A stretch of DNA of 64,000 nt from Aliamphritea spongicola (GCA_024347235.1 AP025283.1:4526001-4590000), one strand, 5' to 3'; shown: positions 20,614-32,279, counted from the first letter of the stretch. Notes: generated by a model not told the origin, from the sequence alone. Numbers and translations: made by a program.

Positions 20614-21618
20614 TTACGAAGCGACTTTATCGTCGTTACGAATGCTTGCCGGCGGCCAGTTTTCCAGACGCATGCCCAGAGAAAGACCCTTAGATGCCAG
20701 AACATCTTTAATTTCCGTCAGCGATTTCTTACCTAAGTTCGGAGTCTTAAGCAGTTCTACTTCGGTACGCTGAATCAGATCACCGATGTAGTAGATCTGT
20801 TCTGCCTTCAGACAGTTGGCGGAACGTACAGTCAGCTCCAGATCATCAACCGGACGCAACAGGATCGGATCGATCTCTGGCTCTTCCGGCTCATCTTTAA
20901 CCTGATCCTTACCACCTTCCAGATCAACAAACACAGCCAGTTGCTGCTGCAGAATAGTTGCAGCACGACGGATGCATTCTTCCGGATCGATAGTACCGTT
21001 GGATTCGATATCAATTACCAACTTGTCCAAGTCAGTGCGCTGTTCCACACGAGCACTTTCAACAACATAAGACACCAGACGAACTGGGCTGTAAGTTGCA
21101 TCAAGCTGCAGACGGCCGATAGTACGTGACTCGTCTTCGTCAGAAATACGGGCATCAGCCGGTACATAACCACGACCACGGGCAACACGCAGCTGCATGT
21201 TGAGGCTTGCGCCTTCGCTCAGGTGAGCAATAACGTGATCCGGGTTAGCGATTTCGGCGTCCTGGTTCAGCTGAATATCAGCTGCAGTGACAGGGCCTGC
21301 TTCGCTCTTAGAAAGAGTCAGTGTCGCTTCGTCGCCGTTATGCAGAGCAATTGCAACACCTTTAAGGTTCAACAGGATTTCGATAACGTCTTCCTGAACA
21401 CCTTCCAGAGTGCTGTACTCATGCAGTACACCGTCGATTTCTACTTCCTTAATTGCACAACCTGGCATAGAAGAAAGTAGAATACGACGCAACGCATTGC
21501 CTAGCGTATGGCCAAAACCGCGCTCAAGTGGCTCCAGAGTAACTTTTGCACGAGTCGAGCTAATTTCCTGTACGTCAATGTGACGTGGGCTTAGAAACTC
21601 GTTTACTGAACGCTGCAT
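20614..21618 (-). CDS. rpoA: RNA polymerase alpha subunit
   Basis: This 334-residue intact protein has an N-terminal assembly domain (residues 1 to about 235, with [20 protein letters not shown]) and a C-terminal domain that binds UP elements and activators ([19 protein letters not shown]). It lies between rpsD and rplQ, as in E. coli. Confidence 0.98.
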   Translation of the reverse strand: MQRSVNEFLSPRHIDVQEISSTRAKVTLEPLERGFGHTLGNALRRILLSSMPGCAIKEVEIDGVLHEYSTLEGVQEDVIEILLNLKGVAIALHNGDEATLTLSKSEAGPVTAADIQLNQDAEIANPDHVIAHLSEGASLNMQLRVARGRGYVPADARISDEDESRTIGRLQLDATYSPVRLVSYVVESARVEQRTDLDKLVIDIESNGTIDPEECIRRAATILQQQLAVFVDLEGGKDQVKDEPEEPEIDPILLRPVDDLELTVRSANCLKAEQIYYIGDLIQRTEVELLKTPNLGKKSLTEIKDVLASKGLSLGMRLENWPPASIRNDDKVAS

Positions 21619-21644
21619 AGTTCCACCAATTATGAAGTCAATGA

Positions 21645-22264
21645 TTACTTAGAATACAATTCGACAATCAGCTGCTCGTTGATTTCGGCAGACAGATCGC
21701 TACGCTCAGGCAGGGACTTGAAAGTACCTTCCATTTTGCCAGCATCTACTTCTACCCATTCAACAGCGGCACGCTGAGAAGCCAGATCCAGAGCGCTCTT
21801 GATACGCAGCTGGTTCTTAGACTTTTCACGAACGGCAACAACATCACCCGCAGAAACCTGGAATGATGGAATGTTAACGCTCTGACCGTTGACTGTAATC
21901 TGACGATGAGAAACTACCTGACGTGCTTCAGCACGGGTAGAACCAAAGCCCATACGATAGACAACATTGTCTAAACGACCTTCCAGCAGTTGCAGCAAGT
22001 TAGTACCGGTCGCACCAGAGCGACGGGCAGCTTCCTTGTAGTAGCTGCGGAATTGCTTTTCCAGTACGCCGTAAGTACGACGAACTTTTGTTTTTCACGA
22101 AGCTGTAAACCGTAATCGGACAGACGACCACGACGAGCGCCGTGTACGCCTGGCACGTTTTCAGCTTTACACTTGCTGTCCAGTGCACGTACACCGCTCT
22201 TCAAGAACAGGTCGGTACCTTCACGGCGAGACAGCTTACATTTTGGTCCTATATAACGAGCCAT
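21645..22264 (-). CDS. rpsD: 30S ribosomal protein S4, frameshifted
   Basis: The repaired length is 206 residues, the standard S4 size. The N-terminus reads [20 protein letters not shown] and the S4 RNA-binding domain [20 protein letters not shown]. One A is missing (T run 22086-22089) in [18 protein letters not shown], which splits the gene into two overlapping frames. In E. coli, S4 represses translation of this operon from the rpsM leader. Confidence 0.96.
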
Positions 22265-22281
22265 ATCTTACTGTCTCCGGA

Positions 22282-22670
22282 TTAAACGCGACGTTTCTTA
22301 GACGGACGACAACCGTTGTGTGGAATCGGTGTCACGTCAGTGATGTTGTTAACCTTGTAACCGCAGCCGTTCAGTGCACGAACTGCAGATTCACGGCCTG
22401 GTCCAGGACCTTTAACAAAAACGTCTAAATTCTTTAGGCCATATTCTTGCGCTGCCACACCTGCACGTTCCGCAGCTACCTGAGCTGCAAACGGTGTGCT
22501 CTTACGAGAACCGCGGAAGCCGGAGCCACCCGCAGTTGCCCAGCTCAGAGTATTTCCCTGACGATCAGTAATAGTAATGATCGTATTGTTAAAAGAGGCG
22601 TGGATGTGCGCTAAGCCATCAACAACCTGCTTTTTAACCTTTTACGTGTGCGAGTATTTGGCTTTGCCAT
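22282..22670 (-). CDS. rpsK: 30S ribosomal protein S11, frameshifted near the start
   Basis: The repaired length is 129 residues. It starts at 22670 ([11 protein letters not shown]) and continues [20 protein letters not shown] after restoring one A in the run at 22640-22643. It ends in the conserved [14 protein letters not shown]. Because the lesion is only about 10 codons from the ATG, the rest of the gene has no start codon of its own and is easily missed. It lies between rpsM and rpsD. Confidence 0.95.
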
Positions 22671-22695
22671 ATTGGAAATTCCTATCGCTTACCAC

Positions 22696-23052
22696 TTACT
22701 TGCGGATTGGCTTACGTGGGCCTTTACGGGTACGCGCGTTAGTCTTAGTGCGCTGACCACGTAGAGGCAGGCTGCGACGGTGACGCAGACCACGAAAACA
22801 GCCCAGATCCATCAAGCGTTTGATGTTCATGGATACTTCACGACGAAGATCGCCTTCAACAGTTAACTTGGCTACTTCGCCACGTACGTTGTCTAGCTGG
22901 TCTTCTGAAAGCTCTGCAATCTTGGTGGATTCTTGAATACCACAAGCTGAACAGATGCTTTTCGCTGTAGTGCGGCCAATTCCGAAGATGTAAGTCAATG
23001 AAATTACCGCATGCTTATTGTCAGGAATATTGACGCCTGCTATACGGGCCAT
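22696..23052 (-). CDS. rpsM: 30S ribosomal protein S13
   Basis: This 118-residue intact protein ([39 protein letters not shown]) is a head-of-subunit protein contacting the P-site tRNA and L5. It is the first gene of the alpha operon. A predicted promoter lies about 85 bp upstream, inside the rpmJ-rpsM gap. Confidence 0.97.
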   Translation of the reverse strand: MARIAGVNIPDNKHAVISLTYIFGIGRTTAKSICSACGIQESTKIAELSEDQLDNVRGEVAKLTVEGDLRREVSMNIKRLMDLGCFRGLRHRRSLPLRGQRTKTNARTRKGPRKPIRK

Positions 23053-23134
23053 TCAATTTACTCCAACTTTATTAGCATGTTACCTGTCATATCAGACAAG
23101 CACTGCAAATTCTTCTATTAATGGAAGGCGCAGG

Positions 23135-23163
23135 ATGTTACACCTTGATTAAAATTAAATCAA
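23135..23163 (-). promoter_or_regulatory. Predicted alpha-operon promoter upstream of rpsM
   Basis: On the minus strand TTGATT (23158-23163) and TAACAT (23135-23140) are exactly 17 bp apart. About 80 nt of leader would precede the rpsM ATG, room for the S4-binding control element known in E. coli. Confidence 0.6.
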
Positions 23164-23191
23164 GCCCCTTGCCTTCCACCCCAGACCAGGA

Positions 23192-23308
23192 TTAACCCTG
23201 GCGCTGCTTGTGTCGTGGTTCAACTTTGCAGATTACTCGCAAAGTTCCGTTACGACGTACGATCTTGCAGTTACGGCAGATTTTCTTTACAGATGCACGT
23301 ACTTTCAT
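23192..23308 (-). CDS. rpmJ: 50S ribosomal protein L36 (zinc-binding form)
   Basis: The protein has 38 residues: [19 protein letters not shown], then [19 protein letters not shown]. The C-x2-C...C...H pattern marks the zinc-containing (C+) form. It lies at the end of the spc operon, after secY, the normal place. Confidence 0.96.
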   Translation of the reverse strand: MKVRASVKKICRNCKIVRRNGTLRVICKVEPRHKQRQG

Positions 23309-23329
23309 GATCAACTCCAGTAGCAGGGG

Positions 23330-24657
23330 CTAGCGCAGCAGGCCAGCACCACCGCCTTTAAGATTCGACTTCTTCATCAGAGATTCATACTGATGGGACA
23401 TCAGATGTGATTGAACCTGTGCCATGAAATCCATGACTACAACAACCACGATCAGTAACGATGTACCACCGAAGTAGAAAGGTATATTCCACGCAACAAC
23501 CAAGAATTGAGGCATCAAGGAAACTGCAGTGATGTACAGAGCGCCGAACAGTGTCAGACGACCCAGTACACTATCAATATACCGAGCGGATTGCTCCCCT
23601 GGGCGAATACCGGGATAAATGCACCAGACTTCTTCAGGTTATCAGCCACTTCTTTCGGATTGAAAACAATCGCGGTGTAGAAGTAGCAGAAGAAGATGAT
23701 GCATACAGAAAACAGCAGAATGTATAACGGCTGGCCCGGACCCAACGCTAACGCAACACTCTGTAACCATTCCATGCCTTCAGTCTGGCCAAACCACTGA
23801 CCGATTGACGCAGGGAACAGTAAAATACTTGACGCAAAGATCGGCGGAATAACACCGGCCATGTTTACTTTCAATGGCAGGTGGCTGGACTGAGCCGCAT
23901 ACATACGACGTCCCTGCTGACGCTTCGCATAGTTGATGGTAATGCGGCGCTGGCCACGTTCCATGAACACTACGAAACCAACAGTCGCAACAGCCAGTGC
24001 TGCGATGCCCAGCAGCGCCAGGATGTTTAAGTCACCCTGACGTGCCGCTTCAAAGGACTGACCGATTGCACCTGGCAATCCGGCCACTATACCAGCAAAG
24101 ATCAGGATAGAAATACCGTTACCGATACCTCTCTCTGTCACTTGCTCACCTAACCACATCAGGAACACTGCACCGGCTACCAGAGTCACGACTGCTACAA
24201 AGTAGAAAGCCGGACCTGCGCTGAATGCAATACCCTGATTAGCCAGACCTACCGCCATACCGAACGACTGAATGGTAGCCAGGATAACGGTACCATAGCG
24301 TGTATATTGGTTGATCTTACGGCGACCAGCCTCACCTTCTTTCTTTAACTGCTCTAACGTCGGGCTTACAACCGTCATCAACTGCATGATGATGGATGCT
24401 GAAATGTACGGCATGATACCCAAAGCCAGGATACTCATACGTTCCAGCGCGCCACCGGAGAACATGTTAAACAGACTCAGGATAGTACCCTGGTTCTGAT
24501 CGAAAAGTGCTGCTAGGCGATCAGGATTGATACCAGGTACCGGAATATGTGCACCGATACGGTATACAACGATCGCAATCAAAACAAACAACAAGCGAGA
24601 CTTAAGTTCGCCTAAGCCGTTTTGAACACCTGCTGGTACTGGTCCTTTCTTAGCCAT
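23330..24657 (-). CDS. secY: Protein translocase subunit SecY, frameshifted
   Basis: The repaired product is 442 residues with ten membrane helices, the core channel of the Sec translocon. Characteristic segments include [35 protein letters not shown] and the cytoplasmic loop GGAGLLR at the C-terminus. One G is missing at 23610-23611. Repaired it reads [22 protein letters not shown], the family motif for helix 9. The start follows the rplO stop with no gap. Confidence 0.96.
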
Positions 24658-25091
24658 TTATTCCTCGACTTTTCCGCCAGCAGCTTCGATAGCAGCCTGA
24701 GCACCTTTAGTGACTTTCAGACCTTTAACGGTAACTGCTTTAGTGATTTCACCAGACAGGATCACGCGCGCACGCTTGATGCTTTCTTTGATGATATCGG
24801 CTTTTTCAACGCTTCCAGGTCGACCACTTCAACGCCAGCTTTAACCAGTTCGTTCAAACGGATTTCAGCAACAAAAGGCGCCTGACGTGATGTGAAACCG
24901 AACTTAGGCAGACGACGCTGTAAAGGCATCTGACCACCTTCGAAACCTGGCTTCACTGAACCGCCTGAGCGGGATTTCTGACCTTTGTGACCACGGCCAC
25001 CGGTTTTACCCAGGCCAGAGCCAATGCCGCGACCAACGCGCTTGCCAGCGCTCTTGGAACCTTCGGCAGGACTTAGTGTATTAAGACGCAT
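24658..25091 (-). CDS. rplO: 50S ribosomal protein L15, frameshifted
   Basis: The repaired length is 144 residues. The N-terminus [20 protein letters not shown] and the glycine-rich [19 protein letters not shown] are diagnostic. One A is missing in the run at 24802-24806 ([19 protein letters not shown]); repaired, the gene ends at the TAA directly before secY. Confidence 0.95.
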
Positions 25092-25101
25092 AACGGACTC
25101 C

Positions 25102-25284
25102 TTATTCGCCTTCTACACGAACCATGTAGTTTACTTTGTTGATCATACCGCGAACGGAAGGAGTGTCTTCCACTTCAACAGTGTGACCGATACGACGCAG
25201 ACCCAGACCCTTTACGCACTCACGGTGCTTAGGCAGTTTACCGATGGGGCTGCGAACAAGTGTAACCTTGACTGTAGATGCCAT
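25102..25284 (-). CDS. rpmD: 50S ribosomal protein L30
   Basis: This 60-residue intact protein has the L30 signature [20 protein letters not shown]. It lies between rpsE and rplO, as in the canonical spc operon. Confidence 0.95.
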   Translation of the reverse strand: MASTVKVTLVRSPIGKLPKHRECVKGLGLRRIGHTVEVEDTPSVRGMINKVNYMVRVEGE

Positions 25285-25290
25285 CGTTTA

Positions 25291-25796
25291 TTACCCCAGA
25301 ATCTCGTCTACGGCCTTACCACGCTTCGCAGCAACATCTTCAGGAGATGTCATGCTAGCCAGGCCATTGATTGTTGCACGTACAACGTTTACTGGGTTGG
25401 TAGAGCCGTAGCACTTAGCCAGTACGTTGTGAACACCTGCAAGTTCAAGCACAGCACGCATCGCGCCACCGGCGATTACACCAGTACCTTCAGATGCTGG
25501 CTGCATGTATACCTTAGAAGCACCGTGACGTGCTTTTACAGCGTACTGCAGGGTTGTGCCATTCAGGTCTACAGAGACCATGTTACGACGTGCTTGCTCC
25601 ATTGCTTTTGAATAGCAACAGGCACTTCACGTGCTTTACCACGACCGAAACCAACGCGGCCATTTCCGTCACCAACAACAGTCAGGGCTGTGAAACCGAA
25701 AATACGACCACCCTTAACTACTTTGGCAACACGGTTTACCTGAACAAGCTTCTCTTGCAGGTCACCGTCTTTCTGTTCGTGATTTGCCATTGTCAA
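25291..25796 (-). CDS. rpsE: 30S ribosomal protein S5, frameshifted
   Basis: The repaired length is 168 residues. The double-stranded RNA-binding-like N-domain reads [19 protein letters not shown] and [20 protein letters not shown]. One A is missing in the run at 25606-25609 ([11 protein letters not shown]). The VKGGR loop where spectinomycin-resistance changes map looks wild type. Confidence 0.96.
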
Positions 25797-25801
25797 ACCC
25801 C

Positions 25802-26152
25802 TTAGAATTCCAGGCCGCCTTCACGGGCCGCTTCTGCCAACGCCTTGATACGTCCGTGGTATTGGAAACCAGAACGGTCGAAAGCAACCTTAGATACGCC
25901 AGCGTCTTTAGCACGCTGAGCGATTAATGCACCGACTTTAGAAGCCGCGTCGGAATTACCGGTAGCACCAGTACGCAGGTCTTTTTCTACTGTAGATGCA
26001 GCAGCCAGAACCTGACCACCATCAGCAGAGATTACCTGTGCATAGATGTGACGTGGTGTACGGGTAACGCACAGACGGGTAGCACCCAGCTCACGCATTT
26101 TGAAGCGAGCACGGCGAGCACGGCGAATTCGAGATATTTTCTTATCGTTCAT
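25802..26152 (-). CDS. rplR: 50S ribosomal protein L18
   Basis: This 116-residue intact protein binds 5S rRNA. It contains [16 protein letters not shown] and the C-terminal [20 protein letters not shown]. It lies between rplF and rpsE. Confidence 0.96.
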   Translation of the reverse strand: MNDKKISRIRRARRARFKMRELGATRLCVTRTPRHIYAQVISADGGQVLAAASTVEKDLRTGATGNSDAASKVGALIAQRAKDAGVSKVAFDRSGFQYHGRIKALAEAAREGGLEF

Positions 26153-26161
26153 GACCCTACC

Positions 26162-26694
26162 TTACTTCTTCTTAGCTTCTTTACGGCGTACATATTCGTC
26201 AGCGTAACGAACACCTTTACCTTTGTAAGGCTCTGGTGGACGGAATGCGCGAATTTCGGCAGCAGCCTGGCCCAGTGTCTGCTTGCTGGCAGATGTCAGA
26301 ACAACAGTAGTCTGACCTTCCATAGCAGCGGTAACACCTTCAGGCAATTCGTAATCGATTGGGTGAGAGAAACCCAGGGTCAGGTTTACGCTGTTGCCTT
26401 TAACGGCAGCACGGTAACCAACACCTTGCAGAACCAGTTTCTTAGTGAAACCTTCGCTCACACCTACAACCATGTTATTAACCAGAGAGCGGGTAGTACC
26501 GGCCAGAGCATTGGCCTGCTTGCTGCCATCACGTGGCGCAAACTTCAGTACGTTTTCTTCGCTGGTTACTTCTACAGACTGGTGTACAGACAGGTCTAAG
26601 GCACCGTTCTTGCCTTTACATTAACCTGCTGACCATCAATTTTAGCTTCTACACCTGCCGGTAGGACAACGGGACTTTTAGCAACTCGAGACAT
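26162..26694 (-). CDS. rplF: 50S ribosomal protein L6, frameshifted
   Basis: The repaired length is 177 residues, as in E. coli. It starts [20 protein letters not shown] at 26694 and carries the L6 signature [13 protein letters not shown] near the C-terminus. One A is missing in the short run at 26615-26617 ([16 protein letters not shown]), so the first third of the gene is split from the rest. Confidence 0.95.
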
Positions 26695-26705
26695 AGTTCT
26701 AGCTC

Positions 26706-27098
26706 CTAGAATACCGTGCAGATGACTTCGCCACCGATACCGGCAGCACGTGCAGCGCGATCGCTCATCACACCTTTAGAGGTAGAGATGATAGAGATAC
26801 CCAGACCGCCAGCTACTTTAGGCAGCTCGGAAGCAGCCTTATATACACGTAGACTTGGACGACTTACACGCTGGATAGACTCAATAACCGGCTTGCCTTC
26901 AAAGTACTTCAATTCAACAGTCATAACTGGCTTAACATCACCTTCAACGGCAAAGCCAGAGATGTAACCTTCTGCTTCCAGGACAGAAGCGATAGACGCT
27001 TTCATCTTTGAAGCAGGCATGGTTACAGCTGATTTCTCAGCCATATGACCATTACGAATACGGGTTAACATATCCGCTAGAGTGTCTTGCATACTCAT
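26706..27098 (-). CDS. rpsH: 30S ribosomal protein S8
   Basis: This 130-residue intact protein ([40 protein letters not shown]) binds the central domain of 16S rRNA. In E. coli it is the autogenous repressor of the spc operon, acting near rplE. Confidence 0.97.
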   Translation of the reverse strand: MSMQDTLADMLTRIRNGHMAEKSAVTMPASKMKASIASVLEAEGYISGFAVEGDVKPVMTVELKYFEGKPVIESIQRVSRPSLRVYKAASELPKVAGGLGISIISTSKGVMSDRAARAAGIGGEVICTVF

Positions 27099-27171
27099 GC
27101 TTAATTTTCCTTACTATTGTGCAGCGCAATGCGGTAGCAGAGTGAGGATCACCCTGCCCAGACCACCGTGC

Positions 27172-27477
27172 TTACCAACTAGCTTTCTTCAAGCCTGGAA
27201 CATCACCACGCATAGCAGCTTCACGCAATTTGATACGGCTTAAGCCGAATTTGCGGTAAACAGCGTGTGGACGACCAGTAACCTGACAACGACGTACCTG
27301 GCGAACCGGGTTAGCGTCACGTGGCAGCTTCTGAAGAGCTACCTGTGCATCCCAACGCTCATCTTCAGATGAAGCTGGGTTACGGATGATTGCCTTTAAC
27401 TGAGCACGTTTCTCAGCGTACTTAGCAACCATTTTTGCGCGTTTTGCTTCGCGCGCTTTCATACATTCCTTAGCCAT
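27172..27477 (-). CDS. rpsN: 30S ribosomal protein S14 (zinc-free form)
   Basis: This 101-residue intact protein is of the long, zinc-independent type: it has the S14 C-terminus ([20 protein letters not shown]) but no C-x2-C ribbon. It starts [20 protein letters not shown]. It lies between rplE and rpsH. Confidence 0.96.
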   Translation of the reverse strand: MAKECMKAREAKRAKMVAKYAEKRAQLKAIIRNPASSEDERWDAQVALQKLPRDANPVRQVRRCQVTGRPHAVYRKFGLSRIKLREAAMRGDVPGLKKASW

Positions 27478-27486
27478 TTTTCTACC

Positions 27487-28025
27487 CTACTTTTGAATGG
27501 GAAGTTCAGGGCTGCCAGCAGGGCACGACCTTCATCGTTGTTACGGGCAGTGGTAGTGATAGTAATATCCATACCACGCAGCTTATCTACCTTATCGAAA
27601 TCGATTTCAGGGAAGATAATCTGTTCTTTAACACCCATGCTGTAGTTACCACGACCATCAAAAGATTTCGGGTTCAGACCACGGAAGTCACGGATACGAG
27701 GAATAGAGATATCAACCAGGCGGTCAAGGAATTCCCACATACGCTCGCCACGCAGTGTTACCTTGCAACCGATCGGCCAGCCTTCACGTACTTTAAAGCC
27801 AGCAATAGACTTGCGAGCTAAAGTTACTACAGGCTTCTGACCAGAAATCTGCTGCATGTCAGCAACAGCGTTTTCCAGTTGTTTCTTGTCACCCAGCGCT
27901 TCACCAACACCCATGTTCAGGGTGATTTTGGTCAGGCGGGGAACAGCCATCACGTTCTCGCTTTTCAGCTCTTCTAGAAGCTGCTGCTGAACGGAATCTT
28001 TATAAAGGGCTTTTAATCTAGACAT
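27487..28025 (-). CDS. rplE: 50S ribosomal protein L5, frameshifted at the last codons
   Basis: The repaired length is exactly 179 residues, ending ALNFPFKK. One A is missing in the run at 27491-27494, so the raw frame reads past the real TAG (27487-27489) into rpsN. Diagnostic segments are [13 protein letters not shown] and [21 protein letters not shown]5 binds 5S rRNA and contacts S13 at the subunit bridge. Confidence 0.96.
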
Positions 28026-28039
28026 GGCATCAACTCCTA

Positions 28040-28357
28040 TTACTTAGCGATTACTTCGCCGTTGGATTTGAAGAAGCGAACTTTGTTGCCATCTTCCAGA
28101 ACCTTGAAGCCAACACGATCACCTTTACCGGTTGCCGCATTGAAGATCGCAACGTTAGAAACAGCGATAGCCGCTTCTTTCTCTACGATGCCACCAGGCT
28201 TACCCATCATAGGGTTAGGCTTGGTGTGCTTCTTCACCATGTTGATGCCAGATACAATCAGGCGATCATCAGCAAGCACACGTAAAACTTTACCGCGCTT
28301 ACCTTTATCTTTACCTGCAATGACGATTACTTCGTCGTCACGAATAATTTTTCGCAT
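28040..28357 (-). CDS. rplX: 50S ribosomal protein L24
   Basis: This 105-residue intact protein has the N-terminal KOW motif ([20 protein letters not shown]) and the conserved [12 protein letters not shown]24 initiates 50S assembly. It lies between rplN and rplE. Confidence 0.97.
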   Translation of the reverse strand: MRKIIRDDEVIVIAGKDKGKRGKVLRVLADDRLIVSGINMVKKHTKPNPMMGKPGGIVEKEAAIAVSNVAIFNAATGKGDRVGFKVLEDGNKVRFFKSNGEVIAK

Positions 28358-28455
28358 GTTTTCCTATCCTTTCCTACTACCCTCTCATGCTCAAAAACGC
28401 CAACCCCGTTAAGAGTTAGCGTTTTTCAAAAAATCAAACTTAAGAAGTTAGATTT

Positions 28456-28821
28456 TTAAAGCACTTCAGGCGCCAGGAAATGATCTTCATAAACTTCTCA
28501 GAGCGAAGTTCACGAGTTACTGGTCCAAAATACGTGTACCGATTGGCGCGTCGTTGGCGTTCAACATAACCGCAGAGTTTACATCAAAGCGGATGATTGA
28601 ACCGTCAGGGCGACGAACACCTTTACGGGTACGAACTACAACAGCGTTAAGAACCTGGCCTTTTTCACCTTACCGCGTGGAATTGCTTCCTTAACGGTAA
28701 CTTTGATGATGTCACCCACACTCGCGTAACGGCGATGTGAGCCACCAAGAACCTTGATACACTGCACACGCTTGGCGCCGCTGTTATCAGCAACATCAAG
28801 CATAGTTTCTGTTTGAATCAT
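28456..28821 (-). CDS. rplN: 50S ribosomal protein L14, three frameshifts
   Basis: Three one-base losses must be restored: an A at 28661-28665 (after RGKVKK), a T at 28527-28530 ([13 protein letters not shown]) and a C at 28476-28477 (FMKIISLAPEVL). The repaired protein is then 122 residues, the expected size for this group, ending at the TAA at 28456. The N-terminus [20 protein letters not shown] is unmistakable. L14 sits at the 50S interface beside L19 and contacts helix 44. Confidence 0.95.
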
Positions 28822-28922
28822 GGTCTCTACTCCAAAATTCAGACTTATTTCTTCGCTTAACCTCTGTTTTCACAGTGATTTCCGGCGAAAAACAAGCCTG
28901 CCAGAAGCAAAGGTGCGTTATC

Positions 28923-29186
28923 TTACACCTTTACTGCCTGTTCTTCAATCTTAACTAGCGTCCAAGACTTACTTTTTGAATACGGACGGGATTCAGCGAT
29001 AACCACTGTGTCACCCATGTTGCATTCATTCTGTTCGTCATGCGCATGCAGCTTAGTTGAACGAGTTACGAATTTACCGTAAATCGGGTGCTTCTCTTTA
29101 CGCTCAACCAGAACGGTGATGGTTTTATCAGCTTTGTTGCTGATAACTTTACCGATCACTGTACGTGTACGTTTTTCTGCAGCCAT
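28923..29186 (-). CDS. rpsQ: 30S ribosomal protein S17
   Basis: This 87-residue intact OB-fold protein contains [20 protein letters not shown] and [18 protein letters not shown]. It follows rpmC with a 2-bp gap and precedes the spc genes rplN-rplX. Confidence 0.97.
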   Translation of the reverse strand: MAAEKRTRTVIGKVISNKADKTITVLVERKEKHPIYGKFVTRSTKLHAHDEQNECNMGDTVVIAESRPYSKSKSWTLVKIEEQAVKV

Positions 29187-29188
29187 TT

Positions 29189-29380
29189 TTAGTTACCTGC
29201 TTTCTCATTCAGTACGGTCTTAGCACGTGCGATATCACGACGTACCTGACCTAACATATGGTTCTGAGTCAGCTGACCAGTTGCTTTCTGCATACGCAGG
29301 TTGAACTGATCCTTTAAAAGACCCAGCAGAGTTTGCTGAAGTTCTTCTACGGATTGTTCGCGCAATTCAGTTGCTTTCAT
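29189..29380 (-). CDS. rpmC: 50S ribosomal protein L29
   Basis: The protein has 63 residues from the ATG at 29380, which overlaps the rplP stop as TGATG. A GTG one codon upstream is an alternative start. It is an all-helical protein ([20 protein letters not shown]) with the [10 protein letters not shown] motif. It lies at the polypeptide exit site, where trigger factor and SRP dock. Confidence 0.96.
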   Translation of the reverse strand: MKATELREQSVEELQQTLLGLLKDQFNLRMQKATGQLTQNHMLGQVRRDIARAKTVLNEKAGN

Positions 29381-29793
29381 CACATCACCGTCCGTTTAAC
29401 AATAGTGGTTGCTACTGGTAATTTAGCAGCCGCCAGATTGAATGCTTCAGTTGCCAGATCATCAGGCACACCGCTCATTTCGAACAGTACTTTACCTGGC
29501 TGAATCTGAGCTACCCAGTATTCAACGCTACCCTTACCTTTACCCATACGTACTTCAAGTGGCTTGCCGGTAATCGGCTTGTCTGGGAACACACGGATCC
29601 AGATTTTACCACCACGCTTTACGTGACGAGTCATGGTACGACGAGCAGCTTCGATCTGACGAGCTGTGATACGTCCGCGACCGGTGGCTTTCAGAGCGAT
29701 TTCTCCGAAGCTAACAGCGCTACCGCGCTGAGCCAGACCACGGTTGCGACCTTTCATTACCTTACGGAATTTCAGTCTTTTAGGTTGCAGCAT
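29380..29793 (-). CDS. rplP: 50S ribosomal protein L16
   Basis: This 137-residue intact protein ([54 protein letters not shown]) contacts the A-site tRNA elbow. It overlaps rpmC by one base. Confidence 0.97.
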   Translation of the reverse strand: MLQPKRLKFRKVMKGRNRGLAQRGSAVSFGEIALKATGRGRITARQIEAARRTMTRHVKRGGKIWIRVFPDKPITGKPLEVRMGKGKGSVEYWVAQIQPGKVLFEMSGVPDDLATEAFNLAAAKLPVATTIVKRTVM

Positions 29794-29805
29794 TGATAAT
29801 TACCC

Positions 29806-30491
29806 CTACTTTGAACCTTTCTTTTTAGGCGCAGCATTCTTCTGAGCACGCACTTCTTCAATGCCGCCCAGGATCTCGCCTTTAAAGATCCAGACTTTAA
29901 TACCAAGCACACCATAAGTAGTATGCGCTTCATAAGTACCGTAATCGATATCAGCACGCAGAGTGTGCAAAGGTACACGACCTTCACGGTACCATTCAGA
30001 ACGTGCAATCTCTGCACCGCCCAGACGGCCACCTACCTGAATCTTGATACCCTTAGCACCCAGACGCATAGCATTCTGTACAGAACGCTTCATTGCGCGA
30101 CGGAACATTACACGACGCTCCAGCTGGCTCGCTACGCTCTGAGCAACCAGTTTCGCATCCAGTTCTGGCTTACGGACTTCTTCGATGTTGATGTGAACAG
30201 GCACGCCCATCATTTTAGAAACAGCGTTACGCAGCTTCTCTACATCTTCACCTTTTTACCAATCACGATGCCTGGACGGGCTGTGTGAATGGTGATTTTA
30301 GCATTCTGTGCTGGACGCTCGATATCGATGCGGCTCACAGAAGCAGCTTTCAACTGACCTTCCAGATACTCACGTACCTGAAGGTCATTCAACAGTTTAC
30401 TTGCGTATTCGTTCTTGTCTGCATACCACACAGAAGTGTGATCTTTAACAATGCCCAGACGAATACCTGTTGGATTTACCTTCTGACCCAT
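29806..30491 (-). CDS. rpsC: 30S ribosomal protein S3, frameshifted
   Basis: The repaired length is 228 residues. It starts [20 protein letters not shown] and has the KH-type segment [17 protein letters not shown]. One A is missing in the run at 30253-30257 inside that segment. The C-terminal half ([20 protein letters not shown]) is clean. S3 forms part of the mRNA entry tunnel. Confidence 0.96.
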
Positions 30492-30502
30492 AGTGGTATC
30501 TC

Positions 30503-30834
30503 CTAGCAGTCAGCGACCTTAACGGTGATGTGGGAGGTACGTTTCAGAATACGATCTGCACGACCTTTCGCACGCGGCTTAATACGCTTCATCGTCATAC
30601 CTTCGTCAACGAAGATCTCAGATACGCGTAGCTCATCAATGTCAGCACCTTCGTTGTGCTCTGCGTTAGCAATAGCAGACTCAAGTACTTTCTTGACTAA
30701 AACCGCACCTTTTGAGGGCTGAAAGCCAGAATATCCAGGGCTTCACCCACCGCTTTACCGCGGATTTGATCGGCTACCAAACGCGCTTTCTGAGCGGAGA
30801 TATGGGCGCCTTTGTGCTTAGCGGCTACTTCCAT
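30503..30834 (-). CDS. rplV: 50S ribosomal protein L22, frameshifted
   Basis: The repaired length is 110 residues. It starts at 30834 ([20 protein letters not shown]) and ends [14 protein letters not shown] ([11 protein letters not shown]). One A is missing in the run at 30710-30713 ([19 protein letters not shown]). The long hairpin motif [15 protein letters not shown] lines the exit tunnel, where macrolide-resistance changes occur, and looks wild type. Confidence 0.95.
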
Positions 30835-30850
30835 TTTCTATACTCCTGAA

Positions 30851-31126
30851 TTAGCGTTTAGCTTTCTTGTCTGCTGCATGACCCTTATAAGTACGGGTAG
30901 CGGCAAACTCGCCTAATTTATGACCAACCATGTCCTCGGTGATAAACACCGGCACGTGCTGACGGCCATTATGGACTGCAATCGTAAGGCCTACGAAGTT
31001 CGGGAACACCGTAGAACGACGAGACCAGGTTTTGATCGGACGACGATCATTGGCCTCAATTGCAGCCTCTACCTTTTTCAACAGGTGAAGGTCAATAAAA
31101 GGACCTTTCTTCAGTGAACGTGGCAC
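30851..31126 (-). CDS. rpsS: 30S ribosomal protein S19
   Basis: This 91-residue intact protein ([40 protein letters not shown]) is a head protein that complexes with S13. It lies between rplB and rplV. Confidence 0.97.
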   Translation of the reverse strand: MPRSLKKGPFIDLHLLKKVEAAIEANDRRPIKTWSRRSTVFPNFVGLTIAVHNGRQHVPVFITEDMVGHKLGEFAATRTYKGHAADKKAKR

Positions 31127-31141
31127 AGCTGTATCCTCTGA

Positions 31142-31969
31142 TTATTTCGCTTGACGACGACGTACGATCAACTTGTCAGTACGCTTGTTCTTACGAGTCT
31201 TGTGACCCTTAGTCGGCATACCCCATGGAGAAACAGGGTGACGACCACCGGAAGTACGACCTTCACCACCACCATGTGGGTGATCAACAGGGTTCATAGC
31301 AACACCACGAACTGTCGGGCGTACACCGCGCCAGCGCTTAGCACCAGCCTTACCCAGAGAGCGCAGGCTGTGTTCAGAGTTGCTTACTTCACCCAGAGTC
31401 GCACGACAGTCAACTAAGACTTTACGCATCTCACCGGAACGCAGACGCAGAGTTGCGTGCGCGCCTTCACGAGCCACTAACTGAGCAGAAGTACCGGCAG
31501 AACGTGCAATCTGAGCACCTTTACCTGGCTTCATTTCAATACAGTGAACAACGCTACCCACTGGGATGTTACGCAGTGGCAGGCAGTTACCCGGCTTGAT
31601 GTCAGCGTCCTGACCAGAAATGACACGGCTGCCAGCTTTAACGCCCTTAGGAGCGATAATGTAGCGGCGTTCACCGTCAGCGTATTTCAGCAGGGCGATG
31701 TGCGCAGAACGGTTTGGATCGTATTCCAGACGCTCAACAACTGCAGGAATACCTTCTTTGTTACGACGGAAGTCGATCAGACGGTAATGCTGCTTGTGAC
31801 CACCACCAATGTGGCGGGTTGTGATGCGACCATAGGTGTTACGACCACCGGTCTTGCTTTTCTTTTCGACCAGAGCAGCAAATGGCTTGCCCTTGTGCAG
31901 GTCGTTATTAACAACCTTAACGACGTGACGACGGCCAGCAGAGGTCGGTTTAGATTTAACAATAGCCAT
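31142..31969 (-). CDS. rplB: 50S ribosomal protein L2
   Basis: The protein has 275 residues from the ATG at 31969 ([20 protein letters not shown]); an in-frame start at 32017 would overlap rplW and is rejected. The peptidyl-transferase-proximal motif [20 protein letters not shown] is present, with its conserved histidine. The frame is intact. Confidence 0.97.
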   Translation of the reverse strand: MAIVKSKPTSAGRRHVVKVVNNDLHKGKPFAALVEKKSKTGGRNTYGRITTRHIGGGHKQHYRLIDFRRNKEGIPAVVERLEYDPNRSAHIALLKYADGERRYIIAPKGVKAGSRVISGQDADIKPGNCLPLRNIPVGSVVHCIEMKPGKGAQIARSAGTSAQLVAREGAHATLRLRSGEMRKVLVDCRATLGEVSNSEHSLRSLGKAGAKRWRGVRPTVRGVAMNPVDHPHGGGEGRTSGGRHPVSPWGMPTKGHKTRKNKRTDKLIVRRRQAK

Positions 31970-31982
31970 TCTTATAACCCTC

Positions 31983-32279
31983 TTATTCGCCATCGATGAA
32001 GTCGATGTCGTGACCATCAGCCAGGCAAACGTATGCCTTACGGATGTTAGAGCGCTTACCTAAGCCACGCTGAGTGCGCTTGGTTTTGCCCTTCACGTTT
32101 ACGATGTTCACGCCAGTTACTTTAACTTCAAACAGCTGCTCAACGGCCTTCTTGATTTCAGGCTTAGTTGCGTCAGCCGCTACGCGGAATACAACCTGCT
32201 GAGAACCTTCAGCAACGATAGTTGCTTTCTCAGAGATGTGCGGTCCTAGCAGTACTTGATAGATGCGTCCTTGGTTCAT
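31983..32279 (-). CDS. rplW: 50S ribosomal protein L23
   Basis: This 98-residue intact protein ([40 protein letters not shown]) lies at the exit-tunnel docking site for chaperones. Its start overlaps the rplD stop by 4 nt, so the two are translationally coupled. Confidence 0.96.
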   Translation of the reverse strand: MNQGRIYQVLLGPHISEKATIVAEGSQQVVFRVAADATKPEIKKAVEQLFEVKVTGVNIVNVKGKTKRTQRGLGKRSNIRKAYVCLADGHDIDFIDGE